From UBA1858 sp965262455 (lineage in GTDB: Bacteria > Pseudomonadota > Gammaproteobacteria > UBA4575), in contig CBDHFH010000003.1 in assembly GCA_965262455.1 (NCBI GenBank), positions 62,001 to 126,000 on the forward strand: 64,000 nucleotides of DNA. Reading direction: 5' to 3'. Below are positions 54,237 to 62,420 of the stretch, one piece after another (position 1 is the stretch's first letter; each line of letters opens with the position of its first letter). The translations under genes were made by a program, and so were the position numbers. The notes below the pieces were generated by a model. The model saw only the letters and a program-made list of their open reading frames with translations. It was not told the origin of the DNA and did not search any database.

Positions 54237-56303
54237 ATGGCCAAAAACCAACTCAGTAACGAAACCAGCCCATATTTATTGCAGCATGCGACGAACCCAG
54301 TGGAATGGTATCCGTGGGGTGAAACAGCACTAACCATGGCGGTACAGGAAAATAAGCCAATATTATTATCGATAGGCTATTCAGCCTGTCACTGGTGTCA
54401 TGTAATGGCACATGAGTCATTTGAGGACCCGCAAACGGCCGAGCTTATGAATAAGCTTTTCATTAACGTGAAAGTCGACCGAGAAGAACGTCCTGATATC
54501 GACAAAATATACCAAACGGCGCAGTTTTTATTAACGCAGCGCAATGGAGGCTGGCCTCTGACAATGTTTTTAACCCCGCACGACCGTGTGCCTTTTTTTG
54601 GTGGCACTTATTTCCCTGATGAAGCGCGCCATGGTCTGCCTGCATTCAAAGATTTGTTAATCCATATTTCTAATACATACCAACAAAAAGCTTCAGATAT
54701 AGAAAAGCAGAATCAATCACTTCAAGCGGTATTAAAAAATTTATATCAATCCAATCAAGTTACAGCAAATATCGCGCAAGACATTTTGTTACAGGCAAAA
54801 ACTGAATTGTTAAACGCTTTTGATATGCAACATGGGGGATTTGGTAGCGCACCCAAATTCCCCCATCCAAGTAATCTAGAGCGCTTACTTCGCGACTGGC
54901 TTCGCAGCAAACAGGCAGGTGAAGAAGATAGCAATGCATTACACAGTGCAGTATTCACACTAGAAAAAATGGCTGCGGGCGGATTATTTGACCATGTCAG
55001 CGGAGGATTTTATCGCTACTCTGTGGATGATTACTGGATGATTCCTCATTTTGAAAAAATGCTGTATGACAACGGACCACTATTAAGCTTATATAGCCAG
55101 GCATTCCTGGCCACCGGCGAACAACGCTTCAAGTTCACTGCCATGGACACCGCCGAGTGGGTGATACGAGAGATGCAATCACCCGAGGGAGGGTATTATT
55201 CATCGTTAGATGCAGACTCAGAAGGCGAAGAAGGCAAATACTATATCTGGGAGCGTGAGCAACTAGAAGCATTGTTAGATGCAGACGACTATGCGCTTAT
55301 TGAAGGTCGTTTTGGAATAGACCGCGGCCCAAATTTCGCCGACAAATTTCACCTGCATGAATATGTGTCCTTGAGTGAGTATGCCGAGCAGAGGCAGCTC
55401 TCTCTTGAACAATGTTATCAGCAGTGGATCGCGATTCGGGATAAACTATATCAACATCGATCCAGCAGAGTCGCACCGGGCAGAGACGATAAAGTGCTCA
55501 CCAGCTGGAATGCATTAATGATTAAGGCGATGTTAATCGCCAGCCGCGTGTTTAAACAGCAGAAATTTTTCGAGTCCGCATCACAGTCATTAACCTTCAT
55601 TAAACAAAATATGTTTGTTAATGGCCGTCTTCTTGCCACATATAAAGATGGAACAGCACATTTAAATGCTTACTTAGACGACTATGCATTTTTGTTAGAG
55701 GCATTATTAGAAAATCTGCAAACGAAGTGGAACCAGGAATATTTACATTTTGCTATTCAAATTGCCGAAGTGTTACTCGATCAATTTGAAGATAAACAGC
55801 ACGGCGGCTTTTACTTTACGTCACATGATCATGAGACTTTAATTCAACGCCCTAAAGTATGTTCAGACGAAGCTACGCCTGCAGGTAATGGCATCGCTGC
55901 TTATAGCTTATTAAAGTTAGGTTATTTACTTAGCGAACCGAAATATATCCTTGCAGCAGAGCGCACATTAGAATCTGCAAGTCAAAAGATCAATGACACG
56001 CCTATGGTCCATGCTTCACTTCTCAAATGTTATGAGGAGCTTCAACACGCAGCTGAAACAATCATCATCAGAGGTGATCTTGAATCAATCACAAACTGGC
56101 AACATGCGTGTCAAAAGCATTACATGCCTGGTCGTGAAGTTTATGCAATTCCTGCGAATACTAATGACTTACCTGAGGGACTCAACAGCAAATCATCTAA
56201 AGCCAGTGCAACGCTTGCCTACGTTTGTCAAGGCATGCAATGTCTAGCGCCTGTTGACTCGTTACAACAGCTTGAAGAATTCCTGAATATAAATAATAGG
56301 TAA
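54237..56303 (+). CDS. Thioredoxin-domain/DUF255 protein (YyaL/SSP411-like)
   Basis: 688 residues, the usual length. An N-terminal thioredoxin-like domain with SACHWCHVMAHESF (CxxC) and NVKVDREERPDID, followed by an alpha/alpha toroid like that of cellobiose epimerases, with GGLFDHVSGGFYRYSVD, HFEKMLYDN and ALDADSEGEEGKYYIW (here SSLDADSEG). Function not established in bacteria. Divergent from lgt; its stop is 7 bp from the converging tpx. Confidence 0.92.
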   Translation: MAKNQLSNETSPYLLQHATNPVEWYPWGETALTMAVQENKPILLSIGYSACHWCHVMAHESFEDPQTAELMNKLFINVKVDREERPDIDKIYQTAQFLLTQRNGGWPLTMFLTPHDRVPFFGGTYFPDEARHGLPAFKDLLIHISNTYQQKASDIEKQNQSLQAVLKNLYQSNQVTANIAQDILLQAKTELLNAFDMQHGGFGSAPKFPHPSNLERLLRDWLRSKQAGEEDSNALHSAVFTLEKMAAGGLFDHVSGGFYRYSVDDYWMIPHFEKMLYDNGPLLSLYSQAFLATGEQRFKFTAMDTAEWVIREMQSPEGGYYSSLDADSEGEEGKYYIWEREQLEALLDADDYALIEGRFGIDRGPNFADKFHLHEYVSLSEYAEQRQLSLEQCYQQWIAIRDKLYQHRSSRVAPGRDDKVLTSWNALMIKAMLIASRVFKQQKFFESASQSLTFIKQNMFVNGRLLATYKDGTAHLNAYLDDYAFLLEALLENLQTKWNQEYLHFAIQIAEVLLDQFEDKQHGGFYFTSHDHETLIQRPKVCSDEATPAGNGIAAYSLLKLGYLLSEPKYILAAERTLESASQKINDTPMVHASLLKCYEELQHAAETIIIRGDLESITNWQHACQKHYMPGREVYAIPANTNDLPEGLNSKSSKASATLAYVCQGMQCLAPVDSLQQLEEFLNINNR

Positions 56304-56310
56304 CGAACAG

Positions 56311-56811
56311 CTAGCCAAGCGCACTTAGTGCTGCATCATAATCAGGTTCTTCCGCAATTTCTCCTACTAGCTGGGTATAAACAACATCATTTTCAGTATC
56401 TAATACAACCACCGCCCTTGCTGTAATACCTGCTAACGGACCATCCTGAATGAGCACACCATATTCTTCAGCAAAGCTCTTATCACGCATCATGGATAAT
56501 GTAATCACGTTATCAACACTTTCACTGGTGCAAAAACGCGACATAGCAAATGGCAGATCTGCAGCGACGATTAATATCACTACATCATTTCTTTCTGATG
56601 CAAAATCGGCAAACTTTTTAGTAGAACTTGCACACACCGGTGTATCCAGACTAGGTACAATACTAATCAATTTCTTCTTACCCACATACTCATCTAAACT
56701 AACATTTTTTAGGTCTTTATCGACGAGCACGAAGTCTGGCGCTTTCTCACCTATCGCAGGCAAGTCTCCATTAGTATGAATTTCATTTCCTTGTAACGTT
56801 ATTGTTGCCAT
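56311..56811 (-). CDS. tpx: Thiol peroxidase
   Basis: 166 residues of the atypical two-cysteine peroxiredoxin family. Peroxidatic Cys60 in SLDTPVCASSTKKF and resolving Cys94 in SRFCTSE. Reduces lipid and other peroxides using thioredoxin. GGGGGAG lies 4 bases before the ATG, a strong ribosome-binding site. Separated from gcvH by about 30 bp on the same strand. Confidence 0.96.
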   Translation of the reverse strand: MATITLQGNEIHTNGDLPAIGEKAPDFVLVDKDLKNVSLDEYVGKKKLISIVPSLDTPVCASSTKKFADFASERNDVVILIVAADLPFAMSRFCTSESVDNVITLSMMRDKSFAEEYGVLIQDGPLAGITARAVVVLDTENDVVYTQLVGEIAEEPDYDAALSALG

Positions 56812-56841
56812 TTACTCCCCCGGAATTATTTACAATGTCGT

Positions 56842-57225
56842 TTAGTCGGCAGTTTGTGAAACGTAGCTATTATACTCATCTTGAGTCATTTTACCCTCAA
56901 TTACATCGTCGTTTAGACACTTGATGCGTATAATCCAGCCTTGATCGTAAGGTGATTCATTAATCAGCTCAGGCTCACTCACAAGTGCTTCATTGATTTG
57001 TATTATTTCACCTTGCACTGGACAAATAACATCTGATGCAGACTTAACCGATTCCACCACCAGACACGCTTCACCAACTTGTGTGTTCGCCCCTACTTCA
57101 GGCAAATCAACAAACACAATATCGCCAAGCTGCTCTTGAGCAAACTCAGTGATTCCTAGCGAACACTGTTGATTTTCGTTCAGCGCTAGCCACACATGAT
57201 GTTGTGTATAGATAATTTCAGACAT
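56842..57225 (-). CDS. gcvH: Glycine cleavage system H protein
   Basis: 127 residues. Lipoyl carrier with the modified lysine at Lys61 in CLVVESVKSASDV, and GDIVFVDLPEVG upstream. Lipoylation would depend on LipB/LipA at 13.3-14.9 kb. No gcvT or gcvP is present here, so this copy is either separated from the rest of the system or serves another lipoyl role. Confidence 0.95.
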   Translation of the reverse strand: MSEIIYTQHHVWLALNENQQCSLGITEFAQEQLGDIVFVDLPEVGANTQVGEACLVVESVKSASDVICPVQGEIIQINEALVSEPELINESPYDQGWIIRIKCLNDDVIEGKMTQDEYNSYVSQTAD

Positions 57226-57303
57226 GTATACTCATCGCACTATAGCTAAAATGTTAGGCAGCGATGATATAATAGAAACAAATTTCAAAACAGAAGTTAA
57301 GAT

Positions 57304-57747
57304 ATGCGCACACTATTATTTATTTGCCTGCCGATTATTTGTCTCTTCAGCTTGACCGCTTGCAATGAGACGCAGAACTCTCCTGTCACCATTGAAGGTG
57401 CTTGGATACGCGAAGCGCCGCCCAATGCAACTGCCATGGCTGGCTATATGACAATTAGCAACACGACCGATGAACACATCATTTTGCATAGCGCTAGTAG
57501 CCCGGCATTTAAAGCCATTGAGTTTCACCGCAGCGTAGAAAAAGATGGGGTATATCGAATGATTCCACATTTACACCTGCACATAGCGGCTAACAGTACA
57601 TTTGTGCTAGAGCCAGGTGATTATCATTTAATGTTATTCAACCCAGTCGAACCTCTAAAAGATGGAGACCAGGTCTCGCTGGCGTTGACATTTAGCCATG
57701 ACCAAGTAGTTGAGACCAAGGTACCAGTCAAAAAAGCACAATTCTAG
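57304..57747 (+). CDS. PCu(A)C-like copper chaperone lipoprotein
   Basis: 147 residues. Lipobox LTAC at about residues 17-20. The DUF461/PCuAC fold is seen in WIREAPPNATAMAGYMTISN, AIEFHRSVEKDGVYRM and LEPGDYHLMLFN. Standard members bind Cu(I) through H-x-M ... M ... H-x-M; here the first His is followed by Arg-Ser (HRS) but YRM, and DYHLM at the end keep part of the set, plus an extra HLHLH patch. Metal binding is likely but altered. It is 36 bp before a TupBC-like ABC transporter on the same strand. Confidence 0.82.
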   Translation: MRTLLFICLPIICLFSLTACNETQNSPVTIEGAWIREAPPNATAMAGYMTISNTTDEHIILHSASSPAFKAIEFHRSVEKDGVYRMIPHLHLHIAANSTFVLEPGDYHLMLFNPVEPLKDGDQVSLALTFSHDQVVETKVPVKKAQF

Positions 57748-57783
57748 ATGTAGCATTGATAAGGCAGGCAGTATACTCATAGC

Positions 57784-58479
57784 ATGAGTGATGAACCTGG
57801 CATTCTTTACACTGCCTTAAAATTAATTATCCAACTAGAGCCTGAGCTAGTTGAGATCGTGTTGCTATCTTTGAAGGTTAGTATCACCGCGGTAGTGATA
57901 GCAACATTTATCTCTATCCCTCTCGGTACTGTGCTGGGCGCATATAAATTTCCTGGACGCGATTTCATTACCGGTGTACTCAATGCGCTGATGGGACTTC
58001 CTCCAGTCGTTGTCGGCTTGGCACTTTATTTGCTGCTTTCACGTTCCGGCCCGCTAGGTAATTTAGAGCTATTATTTACCTCAGTGGCCATGATAATTGC
58101 TCAATGCATTCTCATCACACCCATCATAAGTTCACTGACACAACAAACCATTGAAGATCTTTTTAAACAGCATGCACTGCAGTTCAAAGCATTGGGGGCA
58201 CCCACAAAACTGACTTTAATCCCTTTACTCAAAGATGCTAAAACCAGTTTATTCACCGCTATATTGGCTGGCTTTGGACGTGCTTCGGCTGAAGTCGGCG
58301 CAGTATTAATAGTCGGCGGCAATATAAATCATGTCACCCGCGTAATGACCACTACTATTGCACTGGAAACCAGCAAAGGTAATTTAGAATTAGCCATGGC
58401 ACTGGGTATTATTTTGTTAACCATATCATTCTCTATCACGAGTCTGATGATTGTGATTCGCAAAGCCCATACAGAATAA
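57784..58479 (+). CDS. TupB-like ABC transporter permease
   Basis: 231 residues with five or six membrane spans. The sequence follows tungstate permeases: VLLSLKVSITAVVIATFISIPLGTVLG, GLPPVVVGLALYLLLSRSGPLG, MIIAQCILITPIISSLT, the EAA-type loop KQHALQFKALGAPTKLTLIPLL and GFGRASAEVGAVLIVGGNINHVTRVMTTTIALETSKGN. Tungstate/molybdate-type import is the best guess. The ATPase gene follows by 4 bp; no binding-protein gene is adjacent. Confidence 0.87.
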   Translation: MSDEPGILYTALKLIIQLEPELVEIVLLSLKVSITAVVIATFISIPLGTVLGAYKFPGRDFITGVLNALMGLPPVVVGLALYLLLSRSGPLGNLELLFTSVAMIIAQCILITPIISSLTQQTIEDLFKQHALQFKALGAPTKLTLIPLLKDAKTSLFTAILAGFGRASAEVGAVLIVGGNINHVTRVMTTTIALETSKGNLELAMALGIILLTISFSITSLMIVIRKAHTE

Positions 58480-58483
58480 GTTA

Positions 58484-59212
58484 ATGAGCATTCAGCGTGA
58501 TCATCAATTCTTACCTTTGAGCGTGAAAAACGTTTCATACTCAACACATGGCTTTCGCTTAATTAACGATTTCACTCTAGACATTAATGGCCCCGGTGTA
58601 AGTATTGTGCTCGGTCATAATGGCTCAGGAAAAAGTTTATTATTAAAACTGCTGCATGGCGTAATAAGCCCAAGTGCCGGTGCCATCCACTGGAATTCGC
58701 ACAAACCTAATATTTATCAATACTGGCGGACATTTTTATTACAAAAACCAACATTCTTTAATCAATCAATTGCATTTAATATTGAATTTGTGTTGCGCAT
58801 AGCGGGTATTGATAAAAGTGAACACCAGGCACGTTGCCAACAAGCACTGGACGTGTGTGGCTTAGCTGAGCTAGGCGAGCGTAATATAAAAACGTTATCA
58901 GGGGGAGAATTACAAAAAGCCTCTCTGGCTCGCGCATGGGTGCTTCAGCCCAGCGTAATACTACTGGATGAACCTACCGTCGCGCTTGATCCACCTTCAG
59001 TGATTAGCTTTGAAAAAATTATTCAGCAGTTTGCAGCCTCAGGCACAAAAATAATTATGACCACACATGACCTCGCTCAAGCAAATCGCCTGGCAAACGA
59101 AATTATTTTTATCGACCAAGGGCAAATGATCGAACAGTCAGAAGCGGCAAAATTTTTTGCCGGCCCTGTGTCTGTTCAAGCGCAAAAGTTTATCAGTGGC
59201 GAACTCAGCTAA
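58484..59212 (+). CDS. TupC-like ABC transporter ATP-binding protein
   Basis: 242 residues. Walker A GHNGSGKSLLLK (about 41-52), signature LSGGELQKASLARAW (about 139-153), Walker B VILLDEPTVALDPPS (about 160) and the switch His in MTTHDLAQANRL. Partner of the permease 4 bp upstream. Together they resemble TupBC for tungstate, lacking TupA here. Confidence 0.9.
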   Translation: MSIQRDHQFLPLSVKNVSYSTHGFRLINDFTLDINGPGVSIVLGHNGSGKSLLLKLLHGVISPSAGAIHWNSHKPNIYQYWRTFLLQKPTFFNQSIAFNIEFVLRIAGIDKSEHQARCQQALDVCGLAELGERNIKTLSGGELQKASLARAWVLQPSVILLDEPTVALDPPSVISFEKIIQQFAASGTKIIMTTHDLAQANRLANEIIFIDQGQMIEQSEAAKFFAGPVSVQAQKFISGELS

Positions 59213-59225
59213 TGCCAAAACATGT

Positions 59226-59255
59226 CAGGAAAACAATCTTCAACTGTTTTTCCTG
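59226..59255. terminator. Terminator-like hairpin between convergent genes
   Basis: CAGGAAAACA pairs with TGTTTTTCCTG (one bulged T) around a 9-base loop, 14 bp after the ABC ATPase stop and 15 bp before the converging ppiC stop. The right arm itself holds the T run. Confidence 0.65.
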
Positions 59256-59269
59256 CTCACATTAGCTGA

Positions 59270-59551
59270 CTAATCAGTGCGTGCAGTTACTTCTAGTAAA
59301 TGGTACCCAAATTGAGTTTTCACTGGTCCTTGAACTTCATTGATTGGGGCACTGAATACGACTTCATCAAACTCTTTAACCATCATGCCAGGACCGAATT
59401 CACCCAAATCTCCCCCCGAGGCGCCAGATGGGCACTTAGAATGTTGTTTTGCTACGTCGCCAAAATCGGTTCCATTGGCGATTTGATCTTTTAGTTCATT
59501 ACATTGTTGCTCGCTTTCAACGAGAATATGTCTGGCGGTAGCCTTTGCCAT
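59270..59551 (-). CDS. ppiC: Small parvulin-type peptidyl-prolyl cis-trans isomerase
   Basis: 93 residues from the ATG at 59551, with AGGAGA 5 bases before; matches E. coli PpiC (93 aa). KATARHILVESEQQCNELK, HSKCPSGASGGDLGEFGPGMMVKEFDEVVF and TQFGYHLLEV are the parvulin motifs. No signal peptide: cytoplasmic. Downstream of a small acidic-tailed protein gene on the same strand. Confidence 0.95.
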   Translation of the reverse strand: MAKATARHILVESEQQCNELKDQIANGTDFGDVAKQHSKCPSGASGGDLGEFGPGMMVKEFDEVVFSAPINEVQGPVKTQFGYHLLEVTARTD

Positions 59552-59610
59552 GTTGCTCTCCTGTGTATTAACTATCGATATATAGAACACTCTGAACCAT
59601 CAGAGTTTCA

Positions 59611-59856
59611 TTATTCTTCTGCAGCTTCTTCACTGCTAGCCGCTTCATCGGCAGACGCTTCGTTGTTTTCTTCTGCTGCTTCTTCGACTGGTGCCGCTTT
59701 AGGCTCTGGGATAGTCACCAAGCCTGCTTGAGCAAGAATCTTGGCCTTGTCGTCACCATTGATATATTTTTTATTCGCATCTCTAACAGCATAGCGACCT
59801 GAGCGTTTTTCAAAAATGGTATTGTCGCCGATAGACTTTACTTCTTTCATTTTCAT
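59611..59856 (-). CDS. Small conserved-looking protein with acidic Ala/Glu-rich tail
   Basis: 81 residues. The first 45 (KEVKSIGDNTIFEKRSGRYAVRDANKKYINGDDKAKIL) form a compact basic/beta module; from about 50 the sequence is a low-complexity Ala/Glu tail (AAEENNEASADEAASSEEAAEE). I recall similar heads in other gammaproteobacteria without known function. About 60 bp upstream of ppiC. Confidence 0.65.
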   Translation of the reverse strand: MKMKEVKSIGDNTIFEKRSGRYAVRDANKKYINGDDKAKILAQAGLVTIPEPKAAPVEEAAEENNEASADEAASSEEAAEE

Positions 59857-60001
59857 TCCTTAATCGAAACTTTATTGGTTTAAAAAATTTACCTATACCT
59901 ACTGAATATTTTGGCCGTCGATTCTAACTGATATTTACACACGAGAAATGTTTATGTAGTAATTGACGGTAAAAAAAGTGCTTATTGCTCATCAAATTTA
60001 A

Positions 60002-61198
60002 CTAGATTGGCACACCTAGCGCATGGCGCATAAATAGTAGTTTTAACGGCAGCACTTTATCTGTCATGTTGACACCCACAGAACGCGCATGTTTAACCAA
60101 GCCACGTTGCTCCCTGAATAATGTATCAATTATCTCTAATGACTTCTGCATAATAATATTTTCACTTTTACGCGCACGTTCATACTGACGCAACACGCGT
60201 CTGCTGCCTAGGGGCCTTTCAGAGGACTGTAGTAAATTGAATAGATGGTGCACATCAGCAAAGCCAAGATTCAACCCTAGGCCGGCCAAAGGGTGGACCA
60301 CATGGGCTGCATCACCCAATAACACTACTCGGTGATCGATATACTGACTTGCTTGGGCACCCTGCAACGGAAATGACTTTCGCACTGAGCACACAGACAG
60401 TTGTCCTAATTTATTCTCAAACGCCTGCGTGAGTTCAAGATTAAATTCTTGTTCGGTTAATGCCATCAACTGCTGGCATTGTTGTTCGGGGACACTCCAT
60501 ACAACAGAGCACACATGATCATCCAATGGTAACAGCGCTAATGGTCCGACAGGCGTAAAACATTGCCACGCTGTTTGCTGATGATCTTGCTCGGTATTGA
60601 CGGTACATACCAAGCCTAATTGTTGATAGCGGGTTGTTACGCGGCTGGCACCTATACATTCACGCACCATGGATTGTTGCCCATCTGCGCCCAAGACTAA
60701 TTCAGCGCTTAAACGCTCACCTTCAGCTAATTCCATCAACATCGCTGTATCGGATATCGCTGATAGATGCTGCAAACCCTGCCGATCAAAGCGCTTAATG
60801 TTGTTACATTGATCGACTTTGTTATTCAACGCCGTCAACAGCACCTGATTTTCAACAATCACGCCCAGCATAGGGTGCGTTGTATCCTGGCAATTGAAAT
60901 TAATCAACGTCTCGGCTTGCTGTTCCCATACATGCATAGATTGATAAGGACAGACACGCATGGCACGTATATCCCGCCAAACACCAATATGTGTTAATAA
61001 TTCTATGCTCGCTAAATTAAGTGCACTTACACGCAAGCCATAATCATCCCCAGCTTGCCACGGGGTGAAAGGCGTATGGTCGATCAGGGCCACACGTGTA
61101 TATTGTTGCGCCAATAGCGTGGCTGCAGCCAATCCCACTGCACCAGCACCAACAATAGCCACATCGAATGGAGCAACGCTATTGACCAAACTGATCAC
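60002..61198 (-). CDS. ubiI: Ubiquinone-biosynthesis FAD hydroxylase, UbiI/UbiF-like
   Basis: 398 residues. FAD motifs GAGAVGLAAATLLAQQ (N-terminal), ADGQQSMVRE (DG motif, about residue 175) and GDAAHVVHPLAGLGLNLGFADVHHL (GD motif, about 295). A flavin monooxygenase of the UbiH/COQ6 family acting on the ubiquinone ring. Its order after ubiH suggests UbiI, but UbiF cannot be excluded by eye. Overlaps ubiH by 20 bp. Confidence 0.88.
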   Translation of the reverse strand: MISLVNSVAPFDVAIVGAGAVGLAAATLLAQQYTRVALIDHTPFTPWQAGDDYGLRVSALNLASIELLTHIGVWRDIRAMRVCPYQSMHVWEQQAETLINFNCQDTTHPMLGVIVENQVLLTALNNKVDQCNNIKRFDRQGLQHLSAISDTAMLMELAEGERLSAELVLGADGQQSMVRECIGASRVTTRYQQLGLVCTVNTEQDHQQTAWQCFTPVGPLALLPLDDHVCSVVWSVPEQQCQQLMALTEQEFNLELTQAFENKLGQLSVCSVRKSFPLQGAQASQYIDHRVVLLGDAAHVVHPLAGLGLNLGFADVHHLFNLLQSSERPLGSRRVLRQYERARKSENIIMQKSLEIIDTLFREQRGLVKHARSVGVNMTDKVLPLKLLFMRHALGVPI

Positions 61199-62402
61199 CT
61201 TCCGGGCTTAGTAAATGGCGGGTTCCCATATTACGTCTCAACACGCTGCGTTGTGCCGCAGGAAGACTGCCTATCATGCGCACGCCTAGACCTCGCAGCA
61301 ATTTTAACGGCCAAACCTGCGGGGCGAATAAACGTGTTAAGCCATCCGTTAAGCGCATAACATGTTGCCGATCTGGCGTACGCTGTTGTTGATATTCAGC
61401 TAACATGTGTGGGTATTGTGCGGGATCAAACTTAAACTTTGTGAGCATATGTACCAATGTATGCACATCACGTAAGCCGAGGTTAAATCCTTGGGCCGCC
61501 ACGGGATGCACAGTCTGGGCGGCATTACCTATCAGCACAGCTTGCTGACGTGTTAACTCATCGCTGCTGGTCATTGCCAAAGGATAAGACGCTCGACGTC
61601 CCACAGCGATAAACTTACCTAAGCGATAGCCAAAGGCCTTCTGTAAGGCCTGTAAAAATCGCGCATCATTCATTTGCATATAGTCGTCAACATGATTTTC
61701 ATGCTGCGTCCAAATCAACGCGCAATGATTATCGTGGATCGGCAATACCGCTAATGGTCCATGCTGAGTGAAACGTTCATATGCCACATTATTGTGCGGC
61801 TTTTGCGTTTGCACATTAGTGATGATTGCGTTTTGATGATATTTCTTATGTGTCGCATAGATATTCAATAATTCACGTACTTTTGAATGTGTTCCATCTG
61901 CACCCACTAACAAACCTGCGGAAATATGTTTTGTTACGCCTTGATGTTGAATTTCTATTTGGTAGCCATTTGCCTGAGAGTGAATAACGTCGCACGTGGC
62001 AGGAGAGAGCACTGTAAGGTTATTTATTTGTGCGACTTCATCACTGAGTACTTTCATCAAATGATGATTAGGCACCATGTAGCCGATTGGTGCTATGCCA
62101 TGATGATTCGCATCAATACGAGCACCTCCAAAATTACCTTGTTCAGAAATATCCAGGCGCTCAATCGCATTTGCCAATGTTGCTATTTTTGGCCAAACGC
62201 CGACTTGAGAAAACATTTTTTCAGAGCTACGTGTTAATCCCGTGGTCCTTAAATCGAGGATATTATCGTGCAAGGCAGCGGATTCACTTTGCTCAAGCAG
62301 CAGCACCTTACACGGTGTGTTTGCCAACCCAACAGCCAGCGACATGCCCACCAGTCCACCACCGACAATGACAATATCAAAATTTAATTCGGGGTTATGC
62401 AT
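61179..62402 (-). CDS. ubiH: 2-octaprenyl-6-methoxyphenol hydroxylase
   Basis: 407 residues. GGGLVGMSLAVGLANTP at the N-terminus, VGADGTHSKVRELL at about 175, and GNAAQTVHPVAAQGFNLGLRDVHTL at about 290; the GNAAQ variant is typical of UbiH. Hydroxylates the ubiquinone ring at the membrane. Lies in the order pepP-ubiH-ubiI known from E. coli. Confidence 0.93.
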   Translation of the reverse strand: MHNPELNFDIVIVGGGLVGMSLAVGLANTPCKVLLLEQSESAALHDNILDLRTTGLTRSSEKMFSQVGVWPKIATLANAIERLDISEQGNFGGARIDANHHGIAPIGYMVPNHHLMKVLSDEVAQINNLTVLSPATCDVIHSQANGYQIEIQHQGVTKHISAGLLVGADGTHSKVRELLNIYATHKKYHQNAIITNVQTQKPHNNVAYERFTQHGPLAVLPIHDNHCALIWTQHENHVDDYMQMNDARFLQALQKAFGYRLGKFIAVGRRASYPLAMTSSDELTRQQAVLIGNAAQTVHPVAAQGFNLGLRDVHTLVHMLTKFKFDPAQYPHMLAEYQQQRTPDRQHVMRLTDGLTRLFAPQVWPLKLLRGLGVRMIGSLPAAQRSVLRRNMGTRHLLSPEGDQFGQ

Positions 62403-62420
62403 ATAGTGACAAGAGCTCTA

